From Streptomyces sp. NBC_01216 (lineage in GTDB: Bacteria > Actinomycetota > Actinomycetes > Streptomycetales > Streptomycetaceae): a stretch of 64,000 bases of DNA. Each line of letters starts with the position of its first letter. Position 1 is the stretch's first letter. The DNA is taken from NCBI RefSeq assembly GCF_035994945.1, contig NZ_CP108678.1, positions 186,001-250,000 on the forward strand, in the 5' to 3' direction. Below the pieces are notes generated by a model that was given only the letters and a program-made list of their open reading frames with translations, did no database searches and had not been told where the DNA came from. The position numbers and the translations under genes are program-made. Positions 8,177 to 17,449 of the stretch are shown in pieces.

Positions 8177-9352
8177 ATGACGCACACCCTCACGCTCACG
8201 GCAGGCCGACGCGCCGTCAACATCCGCTCCGACAGCTCTTCCGTCACCGACTGGGCAGCCCAGTACTTCGGCCCCTACTGGCTCGCAAACCCCTCAACCG
8301 GCACCAAGGGACCGACGGTCACCGCCACCGACGCAGACCACCAAGCATCCGCCCCCCTCGCCCATCCCCAGCACGCCGTCTTCGCCCGTGAACGCATCGG
8401 CTACACCCGTCACCCCGACGGCACCGTGACCGCGCACACCCTGTCCGACCCGGTGCTCGGCTACCACTACAACGCCGTAGAGCAGCACCTTGTGATCACC
8501 AGCCGTGAGAACCTGACAGCCTCATCCCGCCCCGGCCGGCCGACACGGCTGGCCACCGCGACCACCCGCTTCGCCCGCGAGATGATGCGGGCCCAGCTCA
8601 TCGCCGAGGGATGGGTCCTGCTCCACGCCTCCGCAGCCACCTTCCCCGGCGGACGGACGCTCCTGGCACTCGGCGACTCCGGCGCGGGCAAGACCACCAC
8701 TGCTCTCACCCTGGCCTCCCACGGTGCCGCACTGCTCGCCAACGACTGCTGCTTCGCCCGGCCCCACCCCGACGGCACGCTCCGGCTCCTGCCATGGCCC
8801 TCCGCGGCCGCCATCGGCCTCGGACTCCTCAAGGCCCTCCCCCTCTCCACCGCAGCCGGCCATCACCTACAGGCCGGTGAGCCACCCCACCCCACCCAGC
8901 ACCAGCGCGTCACGGACGCGCTCATCAACGGACAGATCAAGCCCCTGAGATCCGAATCCGGGCGGGAGCTCAAAGCACACATCTGGCCCGAACAACTCAC
9001 CCGGTGGCTCGGCCTGACCCTTGCCACCTCCGGGACCGCGACCGCCGTCCTTCTCCCCCGCATCACCCCGTCCCACACAGCTCCGGCCTGCATCGACACC
9101 AGCCGCGACGCGCACGTCACGACCGACGCCTTCGTCACCTCCGACACAGAGCGATACCCCGACCTGTTCGGCTTCCACAACGGCAGCAACGCCGGCCTGC
9201 CCAACGCCCAGGCCGCGGTCCTTCAACACCTGAACCGCCTGCCGAGACACGCCATACGCCTGAGCTACAACCACGAGGCGAACAGGGGGTTCCTCACCAC
9301 GCTCGCCGCGCCGTTCGTCCCCGCACACGGCCATGGTCGACGCCATCCTTGA
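8177..9352 (+). CDS. HPr-kinase-like P-loop protein 3
   Basis: 391 residues. The core is LLHASAATF, the P-loop GDSGAGKTT (about residue 175-183), then LLANDCCFARP, equivalent to the HprK post-P-loop Asp strand. The N-terminal ~150 residues are an unrecognised strand-rich domain, as in other HprK-like proteins of biosynthetic loci. It starts 56 bases after the fusion gene with a modest upstream purine stretch (ggaaggg) and is the last clear gene of the operon. Its P-loop is the most canonical of the three. No HprK C-terminal signature helix is recognisable, so it is probably not a true HPr kinase. Confidence 0.75.
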   Translation: MTHTLTLTAGRRAVNIRSDSSSVTDWAAQYFGPYWLANPSTGTKGPTVTATDADHQASAPLAHPQHAVFARERIGYTRHPDGTVTAHTLSDPVLGYHYNAVEQHLVITSRENLTASSRPGRPTRLATATTRFAREMMRAQLIAEGWVLLHASAATFPGGRTLLALGDSGAGKTTTALTLASHGAALLANDCCFARPHPDGTLRLLPWPSAAAIGLGLLKALPLSTAAGHHLQAGEPPHPTQHQRVTDALINGQIKPLRSESGRELKAHIWPEQLTRWLGLTLATSGTATAVLLPRITPSHTAPACIDTSRDAHVTTDAFVTSDTERYPDLFGFHNGSNAGLPNAQAAVLQHLNRLPRHAIRLSYNHEANRGFLTTLAAPFVPAHGHGRRHP

Positions 9353-9512
9353 ACGGCAGGCGCATAACGCGCAGTTCTGGGCCGAGCTCATGGCCTCTCC
9401 CGACACCGCACCAGCCGAGCCCGAGGTACTGGCCTCGCGGATCGAATGGGGCCGCAGGGAGTTCGCGTTCACCGCCGCGAACCGGTCGGTGTTCGAGGAC
9501 GCGCTGGTCTGA
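9333..9512 (+). CDS. Small ORF overlapping the end of the kinase operon
   Basis: 59 codons starting ATG inside the last 20 bases of the kinase gene at 8177. The deduced peptide (MVDAILERQAHNAQFW at its start) is amphipathic with balanced charge and GC-rich third positions, as in real Streptomyces genes. Just downstream, 9535-9612 has another coding-looking stretch in a different frame (QFDQAYFAEAWSNVL) ending at TGA, so this may be a gene broken by a frameshift near 9512. Family unknown. Confidence 0.35.
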   Translation: MVDAILERQAHNAQFWAELMASPDTAPAEPEVLASRIEWGRREFAFTAANRSVFEDALV

Positions 9513-9616
9513 GCCAGCCTGTCGTGCTCACGCGTGGGCGGGCAGGCCCTGGCCCAGTTCGATCAGGCCTACTTCGCCGAGGCGTGGAGCAACGTGCTCG
9601 CCGAGATCACCTGACC

Positions 9617-11038
9617 CTAGCGATCCTGGCTCTCCAGGCGGCCGGCTGCAGCATCCAGGCGAGCCAGGGTCCGATCCTGTCCCAGGACCTCCACCGATTC
9701 GAAGAGCGGCAGGCCGACCGTCCGGCCCGTGACAGCGACCCGCACCGGCGCCTGCGCCTTGCCCAGCTTCAGGCCCTGCTCGGCCGCGACGGCTTCCAGG
9801 GCGGTCCGCAGGTGCTCGGTGGTCCACTCGTCCAGCGCGACCCACGCCTTCCTCGCGCCCGCGATCATCGCCTCGGCCCCCGGCTTCATGGCCTTGGTCC
9901 ATGAGGCTTCGTCCTGCGGGGGCTCCGGCAGGAACAGCCAGTCCACGTAGGCGGTGATCTCCGACAGCACGGCGATGCGGGTCTGTGCGTGCGGGGCGAC
10001 GGCCTGCCAGGTGGCCTCGTTGTACTCCTCTGCCTGCCAGGGTGCGACGTCGCCGGACAGCCACGGCCGGCACGCCTCTGCGAAGGCCCGCGGGGTGAGG
10101 GCTCGGATGTAGTCGCCGTTGAAGGCGGACAGCTTCTTCACGTCGAAGAAGGCGCTGGCCTTGTTGACGTCCTCCAGCCGGAACAGGTCCGCGAACTCGG
10201 CGAAGGGCCGGATCTCCACCCCGTCCGAGGGGCCCCAGCCGAGCAGCATCAGGTAGTTGACCAGCGCGTCAGGGAGGTAGCCCTCGCCGAGGTAGTCCTC
10301 CAGCGCCACCTTGTCACGGCGCTTCGACAGCTTCTGCCGCTTCTCGTTCACGATGACCGGGAGGTGAGCCCACACGGGCGGCTCCGCACCGAGCGCCTCC
10401 CACAGGACCTGCTGCTTCGGCGTGTTCGACAGGTGTTCCTCGCCGCGCACCACGTGGGTGATGCCCTGGTCGATGTCGTCCACAGCGTTGGCCAGGAGGA
10501 ACACGGGGCTGCCGTTGCCCCGGGCAATGACGAAGTCCTCCATCGCGTTGTTCGGGAACTCCGTACGCCCGCGCACAAGATCGTCCACGACGGTCGCCGC
10601 GTCGTCCGGAGTGCGGAACCGCAGGGCCCTTCCCTCGAAGAATTCAAGTCCGCGGTCCCGGCAGTGGCCGTCGTACCCGAGGTGCTGCGAGCCGGTGCGG
10701 GCCACGAGCTCGTCGCGGGTGCAGTCGCAGTAGTACGCCTTCCCCTCGTCGTAGAGACGGAGGGCGGCCTTGCGCTGAGCGTCCTTGTTCTTCGACTGGA
10801 AGTAGGGCCCCTCGAAGTGCGGATCGTCGGCGTTGATACCGATGGCGGCGAGGGCGTTGATGATCCCTTCCACCCACTCCGGACGGTTGCGCTCCTCGTC
10901 AGTGTCCTCGATCCGCAGGACGAACTTCCCCTGTTCGCTCTGTCGAGCGATGACCCAGTTGAAGAGCGCGGAGCGGGCTCCGCCAACGTGGAACATGCCC
11001 GTCGGCGAGGGGGCGAATCGGACGCGGATCGGCTTCAT
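9617..11038 (-). CDS. gltX: Glutamyl-tRNA synthetase
   Basis: 473 residues, the usual length for GluRS. Class I signatures are [11 protein letters not shown] at residues 10-20 (HIGH equivalent) and KLSKR at 236-240 (KMSKS equivalent). There is a Cys-x-Cys pair at 104/106 with a further Cys at 126, the zinc site of many GluRS, and the GEEHLSN motif at about 199-205. It charges tRNA-Glu with glutamate in the cytoplasm. The neighbours are not translation genes, so this may be a second copy kept for resistance or to supply Glu-tRNA to a pathway; a housekeeping role cannot be excluded from the window. Start ATG 11038 is the first family-consistent methionine. Confidence 0.93.
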   Translation of the reverse strand: MKPIRVRFAPSPTGMFHVGGARSALFNWVIARQSEQGKFVLRIEDTDEERNRPEWVEGIINALAAIGINADDPHFEGPYFQSKNKDAQRKAALRLYDEGKAYYCDCTRDELVARTGSQHLGYDGHCRDRGLEFFEGRALRFRTPDDAATVVDDLVRGRTEFPNNAMEDFVIARGNGSPVFLLANAVDDIDQGITHVVRGEEHLSNTPKQQVLWEALGAEPPVWAHLPVIVNEKRQKLSKRRDKVALEDYLGEGYLPDALVNYLMLLGWGPSDGVEIRPFAEFADLFRLEDVNKASAFFDVKKLSAFNGDYIRALTPRAFAEACRPWLSGDVAPWQAEEYNEATWQAVAPHAQTRIAVLSEITAYVDWLFLPEPPQDEASWTKAMKPGAEAMIAGARKAWVALDEWTTEHLRTALEAVAAEQGLKLGKAQAPVRVAVTGRTVGLPLFESVEVLGQDRTLARLDAAAGRLESQDR

Positions 11039-11163
11039 CGGCCCAGCGTAGCGGTCCCGACAGACCGTCAAGAACGGCCAATCCTGCCCTCCTACTGGGT
11101 GGCGTAGGCGGCACGCCGGGCGCCGGCGCATCCGCGCAGGTGGCGGCCGCTGTAAATGGTGAC

Positions 11164-11937
11164 GTGACGAATTTCGCGGCAGCGGCCCCGTTCTACGCCG
11201 CCTACCGGCCCGGGTACCCGAGCGCGGTGATCGCGGTGATCCGTGACCGCTTCCGGCTCGATGGGACGCAGCAGCTGCTCGACCTCGGGTGTGGTCCAGG
11301 AACGCTCGCGATCCCGCTGTCTCGGCACGTGAATGTCGTCCACGCGGTTGATCCCGAGTCGGCCATGGTCACCGAAGGCGTTCGGATCGCCGCCGTCGAG
11401 AAGGCGGTGCGTGTCGCCTGGCGGGTGGCGTGGGCGGCAGACCTCCCGCTGCTCGGGCTCCCTCCGATCGCGGTGGCTACACTCGGTCGGTCCTTCGGCT
11501 GGATGGACAGAACACGGGTGCTGTCCGATCTTGACCACCTGATCGAGCCCCACGGCGGGGTGGTGTTCGTCGGCAGCAGCGACGCAGGCGCCCGGCCCGA
11601 CTGGTTGGACGTGATCGAGACCGTGGGTGCGGAGCATCTGGGTCCGGGCTACCGCGACCGTCACGGACCGAACCATCGCGGGGTCGATCCGGAGGTCGAC
11701 TTGTCGTCGTCGCCGTTCCCGCAGGCGGACACGACCGTGTTCGATCAGTCGCTCACGTTCGGGCTGGACGACCTGATCGGGTTGCAGTTCTCGATGTCGT
11801 ACACCAGCCCAGGGGTGCTCGGTCCTCGAAAGACTGCGTACGAACGGGACCTGCGCGCAGCCCTGCTGGCGTGCTCACCCTCTGGGGTGTTTCACCACGC
11901 GCGTCGGGTCGTGTGCACGGTGGCGGTTCGCGGATGA
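11164..11937 (+). CDS. Class I SAM-dependent methyltransferase
   Basis: 257 residues. The SAM motif I is [12 protein letters not shown], with the acidic strand-2 end [21 protein letters not shown] matches the post-motif strand. It is a clear paralogue of the methyltransferase at 52380: the N-terminus (YAAYRPGY / YAAHRPRY), RFRLDGTQ / RFGLDGTQ, and the [11 protein letters not shown] / RAALLAFAPSG C-terminus align without gaps. That alignment also fixes the GTG start at 11164 rather than the GTG at 11140. The substrate is unknown. Divergent from gltX with a 125-base spacer. Confidence 0.82.
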   Translation: MTNFAAAAPFYAAYRPGYPSAVIAVIRDRFRLDGTQQLLDLGCGPGTLAIPLSRHVNVVHAVDPESAMVTEGVRIAAVEKAVRVAWRVAWAADLPLLGLPPIAVATLGRSFGWMDRTRVLSDLDHLIEPHGGVVFVGSSDAGARPDWLDVIETVGAEHLGPGYRDRHGPNHRGVDPEVDLSSSPFPQADTTVFDQSLTFGLDDLIGLQFSMSYTSPGVLGPRKTAYERDLRAALLACSPSGVFHHARRVVCTVAVRG

Positions 11938-12010
11938 GGCCGTTGGCAGCGTGGCGGTTCGCCCGTTCAAGCGAGGGTGTCGAGCCAGCGCTCGCAGTCG
12001 CTCCTCCCGG

Positions 12011-12442
12011 CTACATGGCGAGCAAGTCTCCCCGGTCGAGGGCCTGGCACAGTAGCGTGGCGATCTCCCTGGGCAGCAGGTTCAGGTCGGCGATGGCCCT
12101 GGTGGTGAGGGGGACTTCTTCGAGGATGTACTCGCCTCGGTCGGTCCGGGCGAACTCCGGTCCGGTCCGGTTCTCGAAGTCCCACGTGTCGATGCGGGCC
12201 AGGTAGAAGAACTCCTTCTCGCCCTTGGTGTTCTCCGTCTCGTGGAGCAGGCGGACGATCTCAGCGTCGCCGGCGATCTCTTCGCGGACCTCGCGCAGGA
12301 GCGCTTCCTCGCGGGTGGCGTCGATTGCCTCAACGCCACCGCCGACGATGACCCAGTAGGAGGCGATGCCGGGGCGGACGCGTTTGATCACGAGCGTGGT
12401 GCCGTGCGGCGTGACGAGGACGGCGCGAACGCGCTCCTTCAT
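12011..12442 (-). CDS. Nudix hydrolase
   Basis: 143 residues. The Nudix core is IVGGGVEAID followed by LLREVREEIAG: the RExxEE metal helix is intact, while the upstream Glu of the consensus is not in its exact place, so it is a near-consensus box. The family cleaves nucleoside-diphosphate-X compounds. A preceding strand (VLVTPHGTTLVIKRVRP) is typical of the fold. It is one of five Nudix genes in this window. It ends close to, and convergent with, the methyltransferase gene at 11164, and lies 96 bases downstream of the CofE-like gene on the same strand. Confidence 0.85.
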   Translation of the reverse strand: MKERVRAVLVTPHGTTLVIKRVRPGIASYWVIVGGGVEAIDATREEALLREVREEIAGDAEIVRLLHETENTKGEKEFFYLARIDTWDFENRTGPEFARTDRGEYILEEVPLTTRAIADLNLLPREIATLLCQALDRGDLLAM

Positions 12443-12538
12443 GGGGCTCCTTCGAGCAGAGGATGGGGGGCGGCGGCATACGGCAGGACTGTGGTGAGTC
12501 GGGTGCCGATGGTCTCGGCACACCCGTGATCAGCAGCG

Positions 12539-13267
12539 TCACGGCCGGTGGTGGAGCATGGAGCAAACGCCCACCTCGCTGGCGGTGTAGGCGATGCCGC
12601 GCAGTACGGCCACGGGCGCGCCCCGGCCACGCTGGCCGAGGATGATCCCCGCGGCGGCGGCGATGAGGTCGGTGAAGGTCTCCTCTTGCTTCTTGCCGCC
12701 GTGCTCCGTTACCCGAAGAGGTGCGACGCCGGCGGCGCCGATGGAGATGGTGGTGGCCCCGCGTCGGTCGGCGCGGCCGTCGGAGTCCGCGATGACCACG
12801 GCGAGGTGTGCGCCGGTGTAGGTGATCAGGGCGTCGCGCAGGGCGCGGGCGGAGGCGTCCGGGTCCACGGGCAGCAGCCAGGCGCCCTCGGTGCCGGCGC
12901 GGTCGATCCCGGCGGAGGTGAGCTGATAGCCGAGGATGTGCCGGGCGATGATGGGGCCCTTGTCGGTGGCCAGGAAGTGCTCGCTCGATGAGTCCAGGAT
13001 CAGTTGCACGATCTCCGCGGGCTTGCCCGTCTTGGCGGACAGTTCCAGGGCTCTGGGCCCGGGGACGACGCTGGCGAGGTCGACGTACCGGTTCTCTGCG
13101 ATGGAGACGACCTTGCTGGCGACCACGACGATGTCCCCGTCTCGCAGTTCGATGCCGGTTCGGCTGAGGACGTTGGTGATGGTGCCCGCCAGGTCGTCGC
13201 CAGGCTGGAGCTCGGGGAAGGGCTCCAGAGCGAAGGCGGAGAAGCCTGAGGTCGGGGCGGCGGTCAT
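12539..13267 (-). CDS. Coenzyme F420-0:gamma-glutamyl ligase-like protein
   Basis: 242 residues, close to single-domain CofE (about 250). Family features are DGDIVVVASKVVS near residue 40, a central HLAVVIADSDGRADRRG segment matching the CofE metal/GTP loop, and IGAAGVAPL. CofE adds glutamate to F420-0 through gamma linkages. There are no other F420 genes nearby and no FbiB-like nitroreductase domain, so it could act on another carboxylate in an accessory pathway. Co-location with a second-looking glutamyl-tRNA synthetase is suggestive but not evidence of joint action. Start ATG 13267 chosen over an upstream in-frame ATG at 13360. Confidence 0.82.
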   Translation of the reverse strand: MTAAPTSGFSAFALEPFPELQPGDDLAGTITNVLSRTGIELRDGDIVVVASKVVSIAENRYVDLASVVPGPRALELSAKTGKPAEIVQLILDSSSEHFLATDKGPIIARHILGYQLTSAGIDRAGTEGAWLLPVDPDASARALRDALITYTGAHLAVVIADSDGRADRRGATTISIGAAGVAPLRVTEHGGKKQEETFTDLIAAAAGIILGQRGRGAPVAVLRGIAYTASEVGVCSMLHHRP

Positions 13268-13440
13268 CGGCAGGGCTCCTGCGGGGTGGGGACGGCGGTG
13301 TGCGGGTGGGCCTGCACGCGGCAAGCGTGTCAGCCCGCTGCTGGTGAGCCAGTCGGTCACGCGCTGGCGGTAGTGCGGCCACAGTCAGCGCGTCGGGCGC
13401 TTGTGTACCGGTGACGGTGGGTAGCCATCAGCCGACCAGG

Positions 13441-14277
13441 TCAACTCCGGTCCGCTCCACTCAGGAACTCGCGGGCGCCACGGAGGCGCGTGCCCAGCTT
13501 CTGCTGAGTGGCACGGCTGTCGAGTCGTACGTCGAGCCCGCCGGGAAGTCCTGTATCAGAGCGGCGCGCGGAGGGCAGCCGAGCGGGGTCGAGGCCGTCG
13601 CGGCGGGCGATGAGCTCGCCCAGCTCATGGCGGCTCAGAGCGTCCGGGCCGGCGAGGTGGAAGACGCCGACGGCGTCGGAGCGGGTGATCTCCCACAGGC
13701 CGGCAGCCAGGTCCTCCACGTGGACGGGACAGCGGATGTCGTCGGTGAACAAGGCGCCCTGCCGGGTGCCGTCGGCCAGCGCGTGCACCAGCTGCTCGTG
13801 CTCGGAGCGGCCTCCGCCGATGATCAGGGAAGTCCGGGCGACGGCCGCGTCGGGGCACAGGAGACGTACAGCGGTCTCGGCGGCCGCTTTCGCGGCCCCG
13901 TACGGGGTAAGCGGGTCCGGAAGGCAGGACTCGTCGTAACGGTCGCAGCCCGTGCCGGAGAAGACGGCATCGCTGGAAACGTGCACCAGACGGATGCCGC
14001 GCTCGGCCGCAGCCAGGGCGAGTCTCATACCGCCTTCGGCGGTGATCGACCAATCCGCTCCGCCGCTCGTCGCGTTGATCACCACGGCCGGAGCCACCGT
14101 GTCGAGGACCTCCTCCAGGCGGAGCGGGGCGCGAAGGTCGAGGTGATGCCAGGTCACCCCGCCGCGGTCGCCGGGGCGGGAATGGAACGTGGCGACCGGG
14201 GGCCGGCCCGCAGACGCCGCCTGGCGTACTAGCTCAGCCCCCAGGAAGCCGCTACCGCCGATGATCAGCACAGTCAT
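13441..14277 (-). CDS. RmlD-like NAD(P)-dependent sugar reductase/epimerase (SDR)
   Basis: 278 residues. Extended SDR: Rossmann GGSGFLGAELV at residues 7-17, VVINATSGG, VHVSSDAVFSG, and the active-site YGAAKAAAE (Tyr-x3-Lys). The DIRCPVHVEDLA stretch is typical of dTDP-4-dehydrorhamnose reductase (RmlD) relatives. It probably reduces or epimerises an NDP-sugar. No companion rmlA/B/C genes are nearby, so a complete rhamnose pathway is not encoded here. Single gene between the CofE-like gene and an APH-type kinase on the same strand. Confidence 0.82.
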   Translation of the reverse strand: MTVLIIGGSGFLGAELVRQAASAGRPPVATFHSRPGDRGGVTWHHLDLRAPLRLEEVLDTVAPAVVINATSGGADWSITAEGGMRLALAAAERGIRLVHVSSDAVFSGTGCDRYDESCLPDPLTPYGAAKAAAETAVRLLCPDAAVARTSLIIGGGRSEHEQLVHALADGTRQGALFTDDIRCPVHVEDLAAGLWEITRSDAVGVFHLAGPDALSRHELGELIARRDGLDPARLPSARRSDTGLPGGLDVRLDSRATQQKLGTRLRGAREFLSGADRS

Positions 14278-14409
14278 GCCCCCTCACGCTACGGGCAGGC
14301 ACCGCCGCCCAGAGCCGCTTCGGCAGAACTCGCCGGTCAGCCGGCCGAGGAGGCGCAAGCGGCGGAACCCCCAAGGACCTCCTCGCGAAGTCCAGCTGGG
14401 GGAAGGCCA

Positions 14410-15366
14410 TCAACTGCTCCAGCCCAGGTCGCGCAGGACGGTGACGGCCCACTGGTAGTGGCCGGTGGCCTGGATCGTCTTGGCGCCCTCGGGATACAGG
14501 TCGCAGGTGAGGATCGCGATGATCTCTGCGTACGCGCGCAGCAGATGGCGGCGGCCGGCGGGGGTGCGGTCGGCGGCCTGGTCGAGCAGGCGCCGCCAGA
14601 CGGTGAGGCGGTCGGCCTCGTACTGGCGGTAGTAGATGCAGGCGCCGGCGACGTCGTAGAGCGGGTCGCCGGTCATGGTGAAGGTGCCGAAGTCGATGAC
14701 CGCGGAGACGCTCCCGGCGGTGAGCAGGAGGTTGTCGGGGTAGAGGTCGCCGTGGACGACGGCCTCGGGCCCGATGTACTCGCTGTCGAGCAGCGTGCGC
14801 AGGTCCTTAACGACGGTGGCGAAGTGGGGGACGTCGGCGCTCAGGATGTCGTGGACGGCCTTGAGCCGGGCGTCGAGCAGGCGGCGTAGAAAGGGGTGCC
14901 AGCCGAGGCCAGGGTCGGCGCCGGGTGTGCCGGGGTCGGCCAGCAGCATGCGGGGGCCCGCGTCGCCGGGTGGGGGCAGGGTGCCGAGGGCGGTGACGGC
15001 GTCGAGGTAGAGGGCCTCGGCCTCGGGAGTGGTCAGGTCGCAGGCCTCGCCCATCGGCCGGCCGGGCAGGAGCGTCTCGCGGGTGGCCAGGAGTGGGTTG
15101 TGTTGCTCGACCGAGCGGATCTCGGGCAGGGCGTAGGGCACCCGGTCGCGGTCGAGCCGGTCGTAGAAGCCGCGCAGGGTCTGCAGCCGGGCGGCCTGGG
15201 TGCCGTCGGGGTCCGCGTACACCTTGAGCACCTGCTCAGCGTCGAGGAGGTAGACCTTGGCCTCGGTGCCGGTGGCGATGAGGTCGGCGGCGTTGAGGCG
15301 ATGGGCGGCGAGGAGGTCGCGTTCGGCCTGGGCGGTGATGTCGCTGACGTCGCGGCGGTGGATCAC
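14410..15366 (-). CDS. APH-family phosphotransferase
   Basis: 318 residues from GTG 15366; an upstream GTG at 15435 is also possible. Kinase-like fold: KVYLLDAEQVLKVYAD (ATP-site Lys), the catalytic loop VVHGDLYPDNLLL and SAVIDFGTF (metal Asp). The family phosphorylates small molecules including aminoglycosides, macrolides and choline. The substrate cannot be told from sequence. Its context among Nudix, deformylase and NDP-sugar genes gives no clear pathway. Only loosely related to the APH gene at 4315. Confidence 0.82.
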   Translation of the reverse strand: MIHRRDVSDITAQAERDLLAAHRLNAADLIATGTEAKVYLLDAEQVLKVYADPDGTQAARLQTLRGFYDRLDRDRVPYALPEIRSVEQHNPLLATRETLLPGRPMGEACDLTTPEAEALYLDAVTALGTLPPPGDAGPRMLLADPGTPGADPGLGWHPFLRRLLDARLKAVHDILSADVPHFATVVKDLRTLLDSEYIGPEAVVHGDLYPDNLLLTAGSVSAVIDFGTFTMTGDPLYDVAGACIYYRQYEADRLTVWRRLLDQAADRTPAGRRHLLRAYAEIIAILTCDLYPEGAKTIQATGHYQWAVTVLRDLGWSS

Positions 15367-15466
15367 GGGGTGACTCCCGGAAGCGATGGCGATGGTACGG
15401 CTGGCGGGCCGGTTGGATTTGAAGGAGAAAGTCACCGGACAGAGTTCGGAGGCACCGCGTCGGCCT

Positions 15467-16054
15467 TCACTGCTCGTAGGTCCATGGCCGGCCAGTCTGG
15501 CGGTATTCCTCGACGGGGATGGGTGCGACGCCAGCCCGCATCCGCGCGGTGTAGAGCATGCCGTTCAGGTGGTCGATCTCGTGGTGGACCAGTCGGGCGA
15601 GTCCGTGCTCGTAGACGGTGGTCACCGCCTGGCCCTCCGGGGTGGTGGTCTCGACTGTGATCTTCAAGGGCCGGGGGACGAGGCCGCGGACATCGAAGAA
15701 CGACAGGCAACCTTCGAACTTCTCGTCCATCTCCTCAGAGGTGGCGGTGATGCGGGCGTTGAGCAGCACGATCGGGTCGGCCCCAGGGGGCTGGATGACC
15801 GCTGCGGACCGGCTGATGCCGATCTGCGGGGCGGCTACGCCAAGGCCCTTGCCGGAGAAGTCGTGCGCGCGGCGGATGCGCTCCATGGCGTCTAGGAGTT
15901 GCCCCACGGCGGTGTCGGCGCTCTGCCACTCATCGGGGAGGGTAAACGGGCGGGCAGGCTCGCCCAGGCCGGGCGCGCCGTACTGAACGACGCCGAGATC
16001 GCGCATGTGCTGGCTGGGTCGCACCGGACCAACTCCCCCTTCGCGGACGGTCAT
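15467..16054 (-). CDS. def: Peptide deformylase
   Basis: 195 residues. All three deformylase motifs are present: GLGVAAPQIG (motif 1), EGCLSFF (motif 2, metal Cys) and HHEIDHLNG (motif 3, two metal His and catalytic Glu). It removes the N-formyl group from nascent proteins. Streptomyces carry more than one def gene, and a copy inside accessory DNA can be a target-duplication resistance gene (actinonin-type inhibitors); that is inference. The start may be ATG 16054 or an internal ATG near 16005. An N-terminal extension of about 25 residues before the deformylase core is unusual. Confidence 0.92.
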   Translation of the reverse strand: MTVREGGVGPVRPSQHMRDLGVVQYGAPGLGEPARPFTLPDEWQSADTAVGQLLDAMERIRRAHDFSGKGLGVAAPQIGISRSAAVIQPPGADPIVLLNARITATSEEMDEKFEGCLSFFDVRGLVPRPLKITVETTTPEGQAVTTVYEHGLARLVHHEIDHLNGMLYTARMRAGVAPIPVEEYRQTGRPWTYEQ

Positions 16055-16288
16055 AGGAAGTCTGCCCCACGGCTTGCCACCAGGCGGCTCGTTTCGCCCC
16101 CAACCCGCGGTGACCGGCCCGTGGCCGTTCACCTTGGTGTGGGCGAGGCCGGAGGTGAGGAGAAGGGCGTGTGCGCGGACTTCAGGGTCGGTGGCCAGTG
16201 CCGCATCGGCGAGGAGGTGGAGGCGCCCGATACAGGTCCAGGCGCGGCTGGTCGGCTGGAGCGGCCCCGTCGGCGTACAAGGCCGATG

Positions 16289-16759
16289 TCAGGAGATGTC
16301 GCCGAGGTAGCGGGTGGGGGACTCGGCGTGGGCGAGGTCGGCGATCAGGGGGCGCAGGCCGTGGGGCAGCAGGTTGAGGCCGGGCACCTTCTCCAGCTCC
16401 ACCCATTCCAGGCCGGTCTGCACGTCGTCCTCGGCGTGGCCGCCGAGCTTGTCGGGATCACCCTCGGGCCGGCACAGGAAGATCGCTTCGACCCGGTGGT
16501 CTTCTGGGGCGCCGCCGTGGTTGGCGCCGATGTACTCGCGCAGCCACAGCAGACGCTCGGGTGTGACGTCCAGGCCGGTCTCCTCAAGGACCTCGCGGCG
16601 GACCGTGGTGCCGAGGGCCTCGCCGGGGTGCTGGCCGCCGCCGGGCAGGAAGTAGCAGTCCTGGCCCTCCCAGTGGGCGCGCTGGAGCAGGACGCGGCCG
16701 TCGTGGAGGACGACAGCCTTGGCCGCGTTGCGGACGGTCGCGGTGACGGGAGCGCTCAT
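16289..16759 (-). CDS. Nudix hydrolase
   Basis: 156 residues with a perfect Nudix box, GGGQHPGEALGTTV then RREVLEETG (G-x5-E-x7-REUxEExGU). Preceded by VLHDGRVLLQRAHWEG and followed by LLWLREYIG. The length fits a single-domain Nudix enzyme acting on a nucleotide or activated sugar. A 93-base gap separates it from the P-loop kinase gene upstream on the same strand, so the two may share a transcript. Specificity unknown. Confidence 0.9.
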   Translation of the reverse strand: MSAPVTATVRNAAKAVVLHDGRVLLQRAHWEGQDCYFLPGGGQHPGEALGTTVRREVLEETGLDVTPERLLWLREYIGANHGGAPEDHRVEAIFLCRPEGDPDKLGGHAEDDVQTGLEWVELEKVPGLNLLPHGLRPLIADLAHAESPTRYLGDIS

Positions 16760-16852
16760 GCCGGGTTCCCTCTCGTGCTGGTCATTGGGTATTGCCGAAG
16801 CCCGTACCTTGTGCTCGGCCCGTGGCGGATCGGATCCGAGCGCGGGCGCGAT

Positions 16853-17449
16853 TCAGTGCGGATCAGCTGACCGGCCTCCGGAGAACGTACGGCTGCGGAC
16901 GGGCGCGAGGGCGAAATCGGCGATGTCGTGGAGGCCCGGCTGGTAGCCGTCCGAGGTGTCCACGGTCAGGGCTGGTACATCCAGAGAGATCGGCACGAAT
17001 GAATCGAGGGAATGTTCTCCGGCGGCGATGGCATCGAGCAGGTCCTGGTCGCCGTGGGCGGCCCGGTGCCTGTCTTCCTTGGTGCGCTGGACGATGCGGT
17101 CGTGGGCAATATCGGCCGCGGTGGTGCAGTGGATAACGCGGACGTGTGCGAGGCCGGTGAGCGGCTCGAGGTTCGGGCGCCACAGCCGGTCTTGGAAGGC
17201 GGCTTCGGCGACGAGCGTGACGCCGGCCTTCAGGAGCACGTTGAGCGTGCCGAAGAAGGCATGGAGGGTGGGGAGGTTGAGGGGGTCCTCGCCGCCGCTC
17301 TGGTAGCCCGAGTGGGACAGGACCATGCCCTGTTTGATCTCGTCACGGATGATCGCGGGGCATCCGAGGATGCGGGCGAGCCCATGCGCAAGGGTGGTCT
17401 TCCCCGTTCCGGGTCCGCCGCTCACGACGACGAGGGTCGGTGTGCTCAT
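16853..17449 (-). CDS. P-loop kinase (AAA_33/zeta-like), paralogue of the gene at 62795
   Basis: 198 residues. Walker A GGPGTGKTT close to the N-terminus, IIRDEIKQGM (substrate/Asp region), AEAAFQDRLW (Walker B-like) and an Arg-rich lid (RTKEDRHRAAHGD). This is the small nucleotide/sugar kinase group of P-loop proteins. It is strikingly similar to the product of 62795, sharing RDEIKQGMV, VAEAAFQDRLWRP, HRAAHGD, FVPISLD and VDTSDGY. The two copies lie 45 kb apart in opposite orientation, so one arose by duplication or both came in with related modules. Substrate unknown. Start ATG 17449 fits the P-loop position. Confidence 0.85.
   Translation of the reverse strand: MSTPTLVVVSGGPGTGKTTLAHGLARILGCPAIIRDEIKQGMVLSHSGYQSGGEDPLNLPTLHAFFGTLNVLLKAGVTLVAEAAFQDRLWRPNLEPLTGLAHVRVIHCTTAADIAHDRIVQRTKEDRHRAAHGDQDLLDAIAAGEHSLDSFVPISLDVPALTVDTSDGYQPGLHDIADFALAPVRSRTFSGGRSADPH

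Noticed and set aside
563..9352. Lasso-peptide or other RiPP cluster because of HprK-like kinases
   Set aside because: No precursor peptide, PqqD-like recognition element, protease or lasso cyclase is seen near the operon.
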